Below, piece after piece: positions 36,677 through 44,394 of a stretch of 64,000 bases of DNA (within the stretch, counting starts at the first letter, position 1; each line of letters starts with the position of its first letter). The position numbers and the translations under genes were made by a program. The stretch lies in assembly GCA_002382085.1 (NCBI GenBank), contig DFZK01000002.1:194478-258477 (forward strand), in the 5' to 3' direction. The notes below the pieces were generated by a model. The model saw only the letters and a list, made by a program, of their open reading frames with translations, did not search any database and was not told where the DNA came from. This DNA is from Sulfurospirillum sp. UBA4058. GTDB taxonomy: Bacteria; Campylobacterota; Campylobacteria; Campylobacterales; Sulfurospirillaceae.

Positions 36677-37057
36677 CTAACACTCTTGGTGACAGCCGCC
36701 TTTTTTGCGTTTTACCATCTCGATCTTATCTTCGAGATTGGGCACTAAACATAAAAATTCGTAATCCTCTTCGCCGATCACGTCATACGAATGCGCAACA
36801 CCCGCCGGAATAAACAACACGTCGTCTTTTTCGGCGATGAAAAGCTCTTCGCCCAAGCGTACTTGCGCTTTACCTTTTAACACATACTGTTCGTGCTCGA
36901 CTTCATTGGTATGATAGGGCATATATCCGCCTTTTTTAATCACGAATTTTCGCATCGCAAAATGGGGCGCGACCTCCGGAGAGATGAGCATCTGCATACT
37001 CGCACCTTCGCCTGCTTGAAGCGGCGTACTGGGGATTTCATGTAACGCTTTTTTCAT
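36677..37057 (-). CDS. cupin-domain protein
   Basis: This 126-residue small beta-barrel protein has the two cupin motifs. The first is PYHTNEVEHEQYVLKGKAQVRLGEE-like (written here in two parts: HTNEVEHEQY and LKGKAQVRLG) and the second is FIPAGVAHSYDV; the histidines and glutamate are likely metal ligands. The tail GGCHQEC adds further possible ligands. Its enzymatic or sensing role is unknown. The start lies just behind TTACATGTAAAGG, so the palindrome abuts its ribosome site. Confidence 0.85.
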   Translation of the reverse strand: MKKALHEIPSTPLQAGEGASMQMLISPEVAPHFAMRKFVIKKGGYMPYHTNEVEHEQYVLKGKAQVRLGEELFIAEKDDVLFIPAGVAHSYDVIGEEDYEFLCLVPNLEDKIEMVKRKKGGCHQEC

Positions 37058-37067
37058 CGATATACCT

Positions 37068-37077
37068 TTACATGTAA
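37068..37077. repeat. TTACATGTAA palindrome abutting the cupin ribosome site
   Basis: An exact copy between htpX and the cupin gene. On the minus strand it runs straight into AAAGG ahead of the cupin ATG. Confidence 0.8.
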
Positions 37078-37079
37078 GA

Positions 37080-37931
37080 TTAACGTAACTCTAATTTTAA
37101 CTCTTCCAACCTTGCGATTCGATCTTCCGTACTCGGGTGCGTCGAAAAAAGCGAAGCAAACGAGATATTTTTACCCGAAAAAGGGTTGACGATAAACATA
37201 TGCGCACTCTCAGGCGTCGCATCGTGCATCGTTTGGTTCGCGTTGTAACCGGAGAGTTTTGCAAGTGCGCTTTGAAGCCATTCGGGATGCCGCGTTATGC
37301 GCGCCGCACCTTCGTCCGCCATATATTCACGGTTTCGGCTGATCGCCATTTGAATGACCGCCGCCGCTAAAGGTAAGATAATCGCTAACACCAGCATCAC
37401 CATCGGATTGGGACGGTTTTCCCTATCGCCTCCGAACATCGCGCCAAATTGCATCATATTGGCGATCATGCCGATCGCTCCGGCTATCGTCGCCGCAATC
37501 GTGCCGATCAAAATATCGTAGTGTCGAACGTGAGACAGTTCATGCGCCAAAACCGCTTCCACTTCATCATCGTCCAAGAGTTGTAAAAGCCCCTCCGTAA
37601 CCGCAACGGCGGCATTTTGAGGATTACGCCCCGTGGCAAAAGCATTGGGAACGGATTCGGGAATGATGTAGACTTTGGGCATCGGAAGAGCGGCTTTTTG
37701 CGCCAATCGCTCTACGATAGCGTACAGCCCGCTTGCTTGCGCACGCGAAACTTCGACGGCATTGTAATGACGAAGTACCAGCGTATCGGAGTAAAAATAA
37801 CTCACGAAGTTCATCACGCCCGCCAACACAAGCGCAACCACCATCCCTTGGGTTCCTCCCATCATACCGCCGACCCACACGAACAATAAGCTCATCAACG
37901 TCAATAATACGACGGTTTTAACCGTTTCCAT
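37080..37931 (-). CDS. htpX: membrane-bound heat-shock protease HtpX
   Basis: HtpX is an inner-membrane M48 zinc metalloprotease involved in membrane protein quality control. It has about 283 residues with two N-terminal transmembrane helices. The zinc motif is VLAHELSHVRHYD near 137-149, a further hydrophobic pair follows, and the third-ligand region is NREYMADEGAARITRHPE near 205. The N-terminal VIPESVPNAFATGRNPQNAA is also characteristic. The ATG at 37931 is preferred over the GTG just before it. It is divergent from the small ORF at 38038. Confidence 0.95.
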   Translation of the reverse strand: METVKTVVLLTLMSLLFVWVGGMMGGTQGMVVALVLAGVMNFVSYFYSDTLVLRHYNAVEVSRAQASGLYAIVERLAQKAALPMPKVYIIPESVPNAFATGRNPQNAAVAVTEGLLQLLDDDEVEAVLAHELSHVRHYDILIGTIAATIAGAIGMIANMMQFGAMFGGDRENRPNPMVMLVLAIILPLAAAVIQMAISRNREYMADEGAARITRHPEWLQSALAKLSGYNANQTMHDATPESAHMFIVNPFSGKNISFASLFSTHPSTEDRIARLEELKLELR

Positions 37932-37987
37932 CACGTCACTCCTTCAAAGATAATCGTTTTATTGTACCCAAGATTGGTAAATAGTTT

Positions 37988-37997
37988 TTACATGTAA
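37988..37997. repeat. TTACATGTAA palindrome in a divergent promoter region
   Basis: An exact copy between htpX and the ORF at 38038. It ends 10 bases before a perfect TATAAT and so occupies the -35 zone of that promoter. Confidence 0.8.
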
Positions 37998-38007
37998 CGC
38001 GTTGTGC

Positions 38008-38013
38008 TATAAT
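38008..38013 (+). promoter_or_regulatory. -10 box ahead of the ORF at 38038
   Basis: TATAAT lies 30 bases ahead of the GTG start, with TTTACA from the palindrome 15 bases upstream as a possible -35. A GAAGGA ribosome site follows at 38026-38031. Confidence 0.6.
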
Positions 38014-38037
38014 ACGCCATCGTATTGAAGGACTTTC

Positions 38038-38449
38038 GTGAAATTACCGTTAGGATTCGGCAAAAAGGGCTATTTTACGCTCTCTTCCATTCAAGCTTCC
38101 GCCATTGAGCATAAAACCAAACGCCAATACGCACGCCTACGCTACACCGCTCGTCTCTTAAGCGAAACGGACGAATGCGAAACGAGCGAAGACGATCCGC
38201 CGTCTTTAAGCCCCGATCTTTTAGTCCTTATAGAATCTTACCGTCCAAGACTGTGCAAATGCAGTCGACTTTTTGCTTCACGCGCGCACTCTGCCCTCAA
38301 GCGTGCCCGAAAACGTCGTAAATGCAACTGCAATTGCCGCTACTTTAGCTTCCGTCGAAGCGGCGTCCATCCTCCTACTTCTCTTTTTACGTCATAAATT
38401 TTTCACCTCCGTGCCTTTAGGCTTCCAAGGCTTTATGCCTGACATGTAA
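38038..38449 (+). pseudogene. unknown ORF upstream of metE, probably frameshifted
   Basis: A GTG start at 38038 with a good ribosome site and -10 box opens a 119-codon frame ending at 38397. Up to about residue 65 (for example PLGFGKKGYFTLSSIQAS) it reads like an ordinary protein. Beyond that it becomes an unlikely string of Arg, Cys and Ser. The +1 frame, closed before about 38232, then reads smoothly (VQDCANAVDFLLHARTL, a hydrophobic ILLLLFLRH, and PLGFQGFMPDM) and stops at 38449. I therefore read this as one gene broken by a single-base change near 38232-38260, or a sequencing error. Family not recognised. Confidence 0.45.
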
Positions 38450-38464
38450 AAAGGATAGAAATCT

Positions 38465-40660
38465 ATGTTACAAACCTACGTTACGGGTTTTCCTCGCATC
38501 GGGGAGAACCGAGAACTCAAATTTGCCCTAGAGGCATATTGGGCAAGAAAATTGCCTTTTAACGAAGTACAAACGCTTGCAAAATCGTTGCGTGCAAAAC
38601 ATTGGCGCGTGCAAAAAAATTGTGCGATCGACTTTATCGCGTGCAACGATTTTAGCTACTACGACGCGATGCTCGACACCGTCGTGATGTTGGGCGCAAC
38701 GCCGAAGCGTTTTTTAGATATCGAAGATGCGACGGAGCGTTACTTTGCGATGGCACGCGGCGATAAAACGCACCCAGCGATGGAGATGACCAAATGGTTT
38801 AACACCAACTACCATTACATCGTTCCCGAACTCGAAACGACGACGCGCTTTACGCTCGATACACGCAAAATCGAAGAAGAATACGCCGAAGCGAAAGCTT
38901 TAGGGTTATCGCCGAAGATTAACCTGATCGGACCGATTACGTTTCTTGCCCTTTCACGTATGGTCGACAACCAAGACGTTTTTGGCTTGTTTGACGCACT
39001 CTTAGACGCCTACGAAGAGCTTTTTCGCTTTTTAAGTACGCTCGATACGAGCCTCTATCTTCAATGCGACGAACCGATTTTCGTTAAAACCCTAGAGCCT
39101 AACTATTTGAGCTTACTTCCATTAGCCTACGATCGCTTGGGTCGGGTTTCATCTTCGCTTAAGATCGCGGTCGTGACCTATTTCGACCATGCCGAAGAAG
39201 CGGTCGAGATCTTGGCAAAAACACCGATTTGGGCGATAGGACTCGATTTTGTTTACGGTAAAGAAAATCTTGATGCCCTTGCACATTTTGGCGACAAATG
39301 CCTGATCGCAGGGCTGATCGACGGGCGCAACGTTTGGAAAAACGACCTGAATGCTTCGCTTAAGCTTTTAAAACGCATCGGCGAGTACCTTCCCAAAGAG
39401 CAGATCATTCTCTCCACGTCCTGCTCACTGTTACACGTACCCTATTCGCTTCAGAACGAGACGAAACTCTCACGTGAAGTCAAGGAAAAACTGAGCTTTG
39501 CCGTCGAAAAACTGACCGAATTAGAAACGTTACGCGCACATTTCGACGTCGGCGTTTTCGTCAAAAACGACGAAACCAAGGCTTCCTCGACCTCTCAAAC
39601 GCAACGTCCGTTTATTCCGAAACGCTCCGCATACGCGCAACGCCGTATCGTCCAAGACAAACACTTAGCACTACCGATTTTACCCACGACGACGATCGGC
39701 TCATTTCCTCAAACCAAAGAGATTCGCGCCTTGCGTGCTTCGTTAAAAAAAGGCGACATTTCCCCTGCCCTCTACGAAAGCGAACTTCACAAAGCCATTG
39801 AAGCGTGCGTGCGTCTTCAAGAAGAGCTTGGACTCGACGTTTTGGTACACGGCGAGTTTGAGCGTAACGATATGGTCGAATACTTCGGAGAGTTGTTGGA
39901 AGGGTTTGCGTTTAGCGAAAACGGTTGGGTACAAAGTTACGGAAGTCGTTGCGTCAAACCTCCCTTATTGCACGGAAGCGTTTCGCGCAAAGCACCGATG
40001 ACGCTTTCATGGATCACCTATGCACAAAGCCTTACCGATAAACCGATGAAAGGCATGCTCACCGGTCCCGTGACCATTCTCAACTGGTCGTTCGTGCGCG
40101 ACGATATTCCTAAAAGCGACGTAGCGTTTGAAGTCGCGCGTGCGATCAGCGAAGAGATCGACGATCTGCAACGAAGCGACATCGGCATTATCCAAGTCGA
40201 CGAGGCGGCTTTTAAAGAGGGCTATCCTTTGCGCTCCGAAAAAGTTAAAGCTTACGAAAATTGGGCGGTGGAAAGTTTTAAAGCAAGCGTTTCAAGCGCA
40301 TGGGATCAAACGCAGATTCATACGCATATGTGTTACAGCAACTTTAACGACATTATCCAAACGATCGAGCGTATGGACGCGGACGTCATTACCATCGAAA
40401 CGGCGCGAAGCGGTAACAAACTCTTAAAAGTCTTTCAAAGCGTAGGCTACAAAGCCCAAATCGGACCGGGCGTCTACGACATCCACTCGCCGCGGGTTCC
40501 AAGCGTCGAAGAGATCACGGCTCAAATCAACGCGGTACTCGAAGTTTTTCCCAAAGAGCAACTCTGGATCAACCCCGATTGCGGACTCAAAACCAGAGGC
40601 TGGGAAGAGACGACGGCGGCACTCAAAAATATGGTCGAAGCGGTGCATTTGGCACGCTAA
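38465..40660 (+). CDS. metE: cobalamin-independent methionine synthase
   Basis: MetE transfers the methyl group of methyltetrahydrofolate polyglutamate to homocysteine. It has 731 residues, slightly short of the usual 750-760. The N-terminal half starts TYVTGFPRIGENRELKFALE. The catalytic C-terminal half has TTTIGSFPQTKEIRA, the zinc ligands in HTHMCYSNF near 617-625 and in NPDCGLKTRGW near 700. Ribosome site AAAAGG lies directly behind a near-copy (GACATGTAAA) of the palindrome. A strong terminator follows. Confidence 0.97.
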   Translation: MLQTYVTGFPRIGENRELKFALEAYWARKLPFNEVQTLAKSLRAKHWRVQKNCAIDFIACNDFSYYDAMLDTVVMLGATPKRFLDIEDATERYFAMARGDKTHPAMEMTKWFNTNYHYIVPELETTTRFTLDTRKIEEEYAEAKALGLSPKINLIGPITFLALSRMVDNQDVFGLFDALLDAYEELFRFLSTLDTSLYLQCDEPIFVKTLEPNYLSLLPLAYDRLGRVSSSLKIAVVTYFDHAEEAVEILAKTPIWAIGLDFVYGKENLDALAHFGDKCLIAGLIDGRNVWKNDLNASLKLLKRIGEYLPKEQIILSTSCSLLHVPYSLQNETKLSREVKEKLSFAVEKLTELETLRAHFDVGVFVKNDETKASSTSQTQRPFIPKRSAYAQRRIVQDKHLALPILPTTTIGSFPQTKEIRALRASLKKGDISPALYESELHKAIEACVRLQEELGLDVLVHGEFERNDMVEYFGELLEGFAFSENGWVQSYGSRCVKPPLLHGSVSRKAPMTLSWITYAQSLTDKPMKGMLTGPVTILNWSFVRDDIPKSDVAFEVARAISEEIDDLQRSDIGIIQVDEAAFKEGYPLRSEKVKAYENWAVESFKASVSSAWDQTQIHTHMCYSNFNDIIQTIERMDADVITIETARSGNKLLKVFQSVGYKAQIGPGVYDIHSPRVPSVEEITAQINAVLEVFPKEQLWINPDCGLKTRGWEETTAALKNMVEAVHLAR

Positions 40661-40667
40661 GCGTTTG

Positions 40668-40692
40668 CCACGAGGGAAAAATTCCCTCGTGG
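40668..40692 (+). terminator. terminator of metE
   Basis: An 11-bp perfect stem CCACGAGGGAA / TTCCCTCGTGG with an AAA loop starts seven bases after the metE stop. There is no strong T-run, but position and stem strength support termination. Confidence 0.7.
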
Positions 40693-40721
40693 TATAACCC
40701 AAAGAGAATTTTAAAGTAGAT

Positions 40722-40759
40722 TTTACATGTAAAGGTTGAATTTCATGTTATATTTTCAA
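40722..40759 (+). repeat. left inverted repeat of the HepT/MntA cassette
   Basis: This starts with TTTACATGTAAAGGTTGAA and ends ATGTTATA-TTTTCAA. It is an inverted match to 41478-41516: 36 identical positions in a 41-column hand alignment, the first 19 perfect. It contains an exact TTACATGTAA at 40723-40732. Confidence 0.75.
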
Positions 40760-40818
40760 CTAACTCTTGTTTTCATGTTTTTTCTATGCGTTCATTATTT
40801 ATGAAAAAGCCTTTTTTC

Positions 40819-41202
40819 TTAAATTTCCCTTTGAATCATTTGAAGTACGTTTTTAAGCTTACCAATATGATTTTGACACACCTCAAAAACGATTTCAGCG
40901 TTCAGGTCAAAATAATGATGGCTGATGATGTCGCGCATGCCTGCTACTTCGCTCCAAACGATTTGTGGGTAGCGTGAGAGAAGTATTTTATGGGTGATTT
41001 TATCGAGGTTTTTGACACTTTCGCCAAGTGCGATGATTTGCATACAAATGGCATCTAGTTTTTCAATGCCTTCTTCAGTGTCTAAAAAGTCATTGATGGA
41101 ATGAATGGTTGAAAAACGTTTTTCGACTCTTTCGCACGAGAGAATCATCTGTTCGAGAATGCTTTGCACAAGCTCTTGCTCAGACACGTACACCCTCTTC
41201 AA
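40819..41202 (-). CDS. hepT: HepT-type toxin (DUF86, RX4HXY)
   Basis: This 127-residue all-helical HEPN-superfamily protein has RDIISHHY near residue 88, an exact RX4HXY motif. HepT proteins are RNases that are silenced when the partner MntA attaches AMP to the tyrosine of that motif. The start lies 23 bases inside the mntA 3' end, so the two are coupled, antitoxin first. Codon use is plainer and less CG-rich than metE next door. Toxin activity is inferred from family. Confidence 0.9.
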   Translation of the reverse strand: MKRVYVSEQELVQSILEQMILSCERVEKRFSTIHSINDFLDTEEGIEKLDAICMQIIALGESVKNLDKITHKILLSRYPQIVWSEVAGMRDIISHHYFDLNAEIVFEVCQNHIGKLKNVLQMIQREI

Positions 41203-41458
41203 GAATGACTTTTTTCAGCAGAGGATTCATACGCTCTCGCAGTTGCACGATGTCCACGTTTCTGTGAAGTTTTTCTTGCGCTTCGTGCATAATGCGTACG
41301 AGTAAGAACGCATCTGCTTTTTCAAGTTTGACGGCGATATCAACGTCGCTATCTTCATTTTCTTGCTGTTTAGCAAATGAACCAAAAAGGTAAAGTTCTG
41401 GGATGTTGTATTTGGTTTTGAGTTGTGCCAAGGTGGTTAGAACTTCTTGGTATCCCAT
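41180..41458 (-). CDS. mntA: MntA-type antitoxin, minimal nucleotidyltransferase
   Basis: This 92-residue nucleotidyltransferase has the signature LFGSFAKQQENEDSDVDIAV: GSF, then the DxD pair (SDVDI). Further acidic residues are near LHRNVDIVQL. It is the AMP-transferring antitoxin of HepT/MntA pairs. It is preceded on the minus strand by a TATAAT at 41485-41490 and a TTACATGTAA at 41506-41515. The ribosome site is AAAGGAT. Confidence 0.9.
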   Translation of the reverse strand: MGYQEVLTTLAQLKTKYNIPELYLFGSFAKQQENEDSDVDIAVKLEKADAFLLVRIMHEAQEKLHRNVDIVQLRERMNPLLKKVILEEGVRV

Positions 41459-41477
41459 CGTTTATCCTTTCGTGAAT

Positions 41478-41516
41478 TTGAAAAATTATAACATAATTTC
41501 AACCTTTACATGTAAA
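41478..41516 (-). repeat. right inverted repeat of the HepT/MntA cassette
   Basis: The minus strand reads TTTACATGTAAAGGTTGAA and then ATT-ATGTTATA-ATTTTTCAA, mirroring 40722-40759. This copy contains the mntA -10 box and the palindrome at 41506-41515. Confidence 0.75.
41485..41490 (-). promoter_or_regulatory. -10 box of mntA-hepT
   Basis: TATAAT on the minus strand, 27 bases ahead of the mntA ATG. The TTACATGTAA palindrome lies 15 bases further upstream over the -35 zone, as expected for an operator; MntA/HepT or another factor binding there is inference. Confidence 0.55.
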
Positions 41517-41528
41517 GCAAAAAACCTC

Positions 41529-42140
41529 TTACACCCTCTCAATATTCCGCAACTTAATATACATCATCGCCGTCATCACGGCATCGTTTAGCGCGTCATG
41601 TTTCCCAAAGATGGGGAGTCCCAAGTCGTGCATCATCACGTCAAAACGTAGGTCGATGACGCCGTCGGGAATGAACTTGATCTTTTTGTCGTGGTAGAGT
41701 CCTGAGACTTCCACTTGGGGGTTGGGTAAGGTGATGCCAAGCCACGGTTTGACGTAGCGTTCGATCATCGCGATGTCGAAATCAAGGTAGTATCCCACCA
41801 ACGTCCGTGAACCGATAAAGTACAAAAAAGCATCGATCGCTTCGCGGGCTTCGAGTCCGTCTTGCACGTCGATATTGCGAATTTGATGGATTTTGATGCT
41901 CTCTTCGTTAATCGGCTTCGTGGGCTTCAAAAACCGTTCAAACTTTTCGGAGGCGATAATTTTATTGCCTTTAATCTTGAGCGCACCGATGGAGAGAATC
42001 TCGTCTTTTTTGGGATTGAGACCCGTCGTTTCGGTATCGAAGACCACGACTTCGTCCACAGGCGGCACGTCGAACAAAAACCGATACCGCTCGTCTTTGA
42101 GCTTTTTAGCGTTACGGTAACGCATCCATTTTCCCCACAT
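41529..42140 (-). CDS. DEDDh 3'-5' exonuclease, DNA polymerase III epsilon-like
   Basis: This 203-residue exonuclease has ExoI VFDTETTGLNPKKDEIL near 34, ExoII around GYYLDFDIAMIERY and ExoIII KHDALNDAVMTAMMY with the DEDDh histidine and aspartate. It follows the DUF294 gene with a one-base gap. This pair occurs together across many proteobacteria, often near acetate or other small-acid transporters, so a signalling or nucleotide-turnover role is likelier than replication proofreading. Confidence 0.88.
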   Translation of the reverse strand: MWGKWMRYRNAKKLKDERYRFLFDVPPVDEVVVFDTETTGLNPKKDEILSIGALKIKGNKIIASEKFERFLKPTKPINEESIKIHQIRNIDVQDGLEAREAIDAFLYFIGSRTLVGYYLDFDIAMIERYVKPWLGITLPNPQVEVSGLYHDKKIKFIPDGVIDLRFDVMMHDLGLPIFGKHDALNDAVMTAMMYIKLRNIERV

Positions 42141-42141
42141 A

Positions 42142-43953
42142 TTAACTGACCAACGACAATTTAAAATGGTGCGTCAAAAACTTTTTAAAGGTATTGACGA
42201 TCTTGAAGCTGTCTTTTAAAAGCTCAAGTTCGAGTTGATTGAGCCTTTCAACGCAAATAAAATTATCCAACGGAGCATGTTCCCCTCGTTCCAAACGCTC
42301 TTTCAAACGCAAGCTCAAAAACGTATCCAAAGCTTCGATGAGGGTTGAGGCGAAATTGGCATCAAACACCTCTTCTTTGACCAGTTTTTTAATGCGCGTC
42401 ACCGTATCGGTTGCTTCGATTTTGTACTCTAACGCCAAACTTCGAATCCCGTGAACGATCGGAAAAATACCTCCTTTTTTGACGTCGATGCGATTATCTT
42501 CGGCAATCAGATGTGCGAACATACCGATAGGCGTTTCAAACGCTACGGCAGGTTTAGCAAAATTTGCCAGAAGCGGGCTTTGTCCTTCGACGCGTTCAAA
42601 AAGTTTACGTTTCAAGTGAGCTAGCAAGCGGCGATCACCCGCAACGGCGATACCGTCGACGAAAATCGCCATATTCATCACGTCTTCCATCGTCGGTGCG
42701 TCAAGCCACCGAGCGATCTCTTTTTCGTATTCTACGAACGCTTTACGCCAATACGGATTGGAAACCATGATGTTGCCTTCGCATTTGGGAAATCCAAAAT
42801 CGATCAAAACTTTGTTCAACCGTTGCATGTAAGGGACAAACGCTTCAACGTCTTCGGGCTCGGCAATAATCAAAGCGTTATCCTGATCGGTTTTGAGCAT
42901 CTGCTCTTTTCGACCTTCGCTTCCCATTACGATCAAACACGCCTTATGCGCCAACGCTTCCGGAACGATCATATGGTAAAGCTTCTCATAAATTTTTTCA
43001 TAGATTTCCGAAATCAATTTAGCGATATAATCGACTTTCGTCCCTTTTGCATGCAATTTTTTGACGATACTCGTCACGTCCAAACTTGCTTGTTTGAGTT
43101 CTTCAAACGTGGTCGCTTTACGGATTTGTACCGCGACCAAATAGCTGTGATTGGCAAAATAACTCAGCAAATCCAACTGCTCCAAAATCCCGACGATCTC
43201 GCCGTCTTTGGTTACGACGAGCCGCTTAATCGAATGTTTGGTAAACAATAAAAGCGCATTAAAAAGGTAATCGTCCGCCTCGATCGTAATGATCGGAAAA
43301 AGCGCGATCGGTCCGATACTCGCTTCTTTGTCGTAACCTTCAAAAAGCACGTGCCGCCTAATGATACTATCGGTTACGATGCCGTATCCTTGCGTACTTC
43401 GTACGACGATACAACTGCTTTTTTTGGCTTCCATTTGGCGCAATGCACTCATAATCGCACACTCCGTTTCGACGACGGTGGGTTCGTGAAGGTAGCTATC
43501 GTGGACGCGCGCCATCATAAAACCGGAAAGCTCGGTCGTATACTCTTTTTGTTTGGCGGATTGTATTTTATTGGCAAGACCTTGAATGTAGTAAGCTTTA
43601 AACGCGGCGTTACTATCCAAAAGGAGTAGAAAATCCTCTTTTTTCAGCTCGTAGCAAATCAGCTCTTCAAGAACTTTAAAACGCCCCTCACACCGACCGT
43701 AAATTAAAGCGTCTGCATCGAACGAACTCGATTTTCCGTAAACTTTGACCAGCTCCTCTTCTAGGTATTCGCCGACTTCGCCTTTGATGACGACGTATAA
43801 AAATTCGGCATTGAGCGAGGGCGAGAGCAAAAGCGTCTCTTTTTTGTAATACGCGATATTGACCGAAGCGATGACGCTTGCCATCTCTTTTTTACTGAGT
43901 AACCCAAACGGATAGATCGAACGTAAAAACGCTTCCAAATCGTACATACTCAT
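42142..43953 (-). CDS. DUF294 nucleotidyltransferase with cyclic-nucleotide-binding and CBS domains
   Basis: This 603-residue cytoplasmic regulator has an N-terminal cyclic-nucleotide-binding-like domain (about 15-135, with FLYVVIKGEVGEYL) and two CBS domains (about 155-275, with RSTQGYGIVTDS and VVTKDGEIVGILEQ). A DUF294 nucleotidyltransferase domain follows with VMGSEGRKEQMLKTDQDNALI near 343, and then the DUF294 C-terminal domain. It resembles a GlnD-type uridylyltransferase in architecture. The target is unknown. It is coupled to the exonuclease gene; an exact palindrome lies 12 bases upstream of its start. Confidence 0.9.
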   Translation of the reverse strand: MSMYDLEAFLRSIYPFGLLSKKEMASVIASVNIAYYKKETLLLSPSLNAEFLYVVIKGEVGEYLEEELVKVYGKSSSFDADALIYGRCEGRFKVLEELICYELKKEDFLLLLDSNAAFKAYYIQGLANKIQSAKQKEYTTELSGFMMARVHDSYLHEPTVVETECAIMSALRQMEAKKSSCIVVRSTQGYGIVTDSIIRRHVLFEGYDKEASIGPIALFPIITIEADDYLFNALLLFTKHSIKRLVVTKDGEIVGILEQLDLLSYFANHSYLVAVQIRKATTFEELKQASLDVTSIVKKLHAKGTKVDYIAKLISEIYEKIYEKLYHMIVPEALAHKACLIVMGSEGRKEQMLKTDQDNALIIAEPEDVEAFVPYMQRLNKVLIDFGFPKCEGNIMVSNPYWRKAFVEYEKEIARWLDAPTMEDVMNMAIFVDGIAVAGDRRLLAHLKRKLFERVEGQSPLLANFAKPAVAFETPIGMFAHLIAEDNRIDVKKGGIFPIVHGIRSLALEYKIEATDTVTRIKKLVKEEVFDANFASTLIEALDTFLSLRLKERLERGEHAPLDNFICVERLNQLELELLKDSFKIVNTFKKFLTHHFKLSLVS

Positions 43954-43964
43954 CTTATCAAGCC

Positions 43965-43974
43965 TTACATGTAA
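43965..43974. repeat. TTACATGTAA palindrome upstream of the DUF294 gene
   Basis: An exact copy. On the minus strand TTACATGTAAGG leads into the DUF294 start. A weaker copy (TTACATGTCA) lies at 44034-44043 in the same divergent region. Confidence 0.8.
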
Positions 43975-44102
43975 AGATACTTCGGTCGATGACGCAGAAA
44001 ATTTATTGTAACGTGAAGCGAAGTAAAAGACTCTTACATGTCAGCTTTTTTAGATGCTTCTTAGCGAAATGTGGCATAATTGCACACAAAAAAGGAGCAT
44101 AC

Positions 44103-44363
44103 GTGCACCCTGTTTTAGAAAAATTTTTAGCCGATATTCGGGCGTTGCATCAGCTCGATCCTAAAAACCTCCCTCAAGAAGTCGTTGCTATTTTGGTCAA
44201 GATGAGTCCCGAAGAGCTGTTTAAAACTTGCACGCAGTTTGCCGTGTTACGGCATAATATTCCGAGCAAAAATTCCGCGGTAAGCCTCTCGGGAGAAGAG
44301 ATGCAAACGTTGGCGGAGCAGTACCTTCAAGCACTCATCGCGCGTTTGAGGGAACGTCGCTAA
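44103..44363 (+). CDS. small helical protein of unknown function
   Basis: This 86-residue, predicted all-helical protein starts at GTG 44103 behind AAAAGGAG (an upstream ATG gives an implausible Cys/Lys-rich extension). It reads HPVLEKFLADIRALHQLD, then LPQEVVAILVKMSPEEL and a Leu/Arg-rich C-terminal helix. There is no signal peptide, membrane helix or recognised motif. It is divergent from the DUF294 gene and convergent with the cobW-like gene. Confidence 0.7.
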   Translation: MHPVLEKFLADIRALHQLDPKNLPQEVVAILVKMSPEELFKTCTQFAVLRHNIPSKNSAVSLSGEEMQTLAEQYLQALIARLRERR

Positions 44364-44394
44364 AGACTTAAAATTTTGGCGCGTCTTAGAGATG

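Noticed and set aside
40693..41528. Target-site duplication flanking the hepT/mntA inverted repeats
   Set aside because: I compared the bases outside the two repeats and found no convincing direct repeat, so transposition is only inferred from the inverted repeats and base texture.
42564..42770. Short plus-strand frames within DUF294
   Set aside because: Arg/Ser-rich shadows with no start signal inside a strongly supported gene on the other strand.
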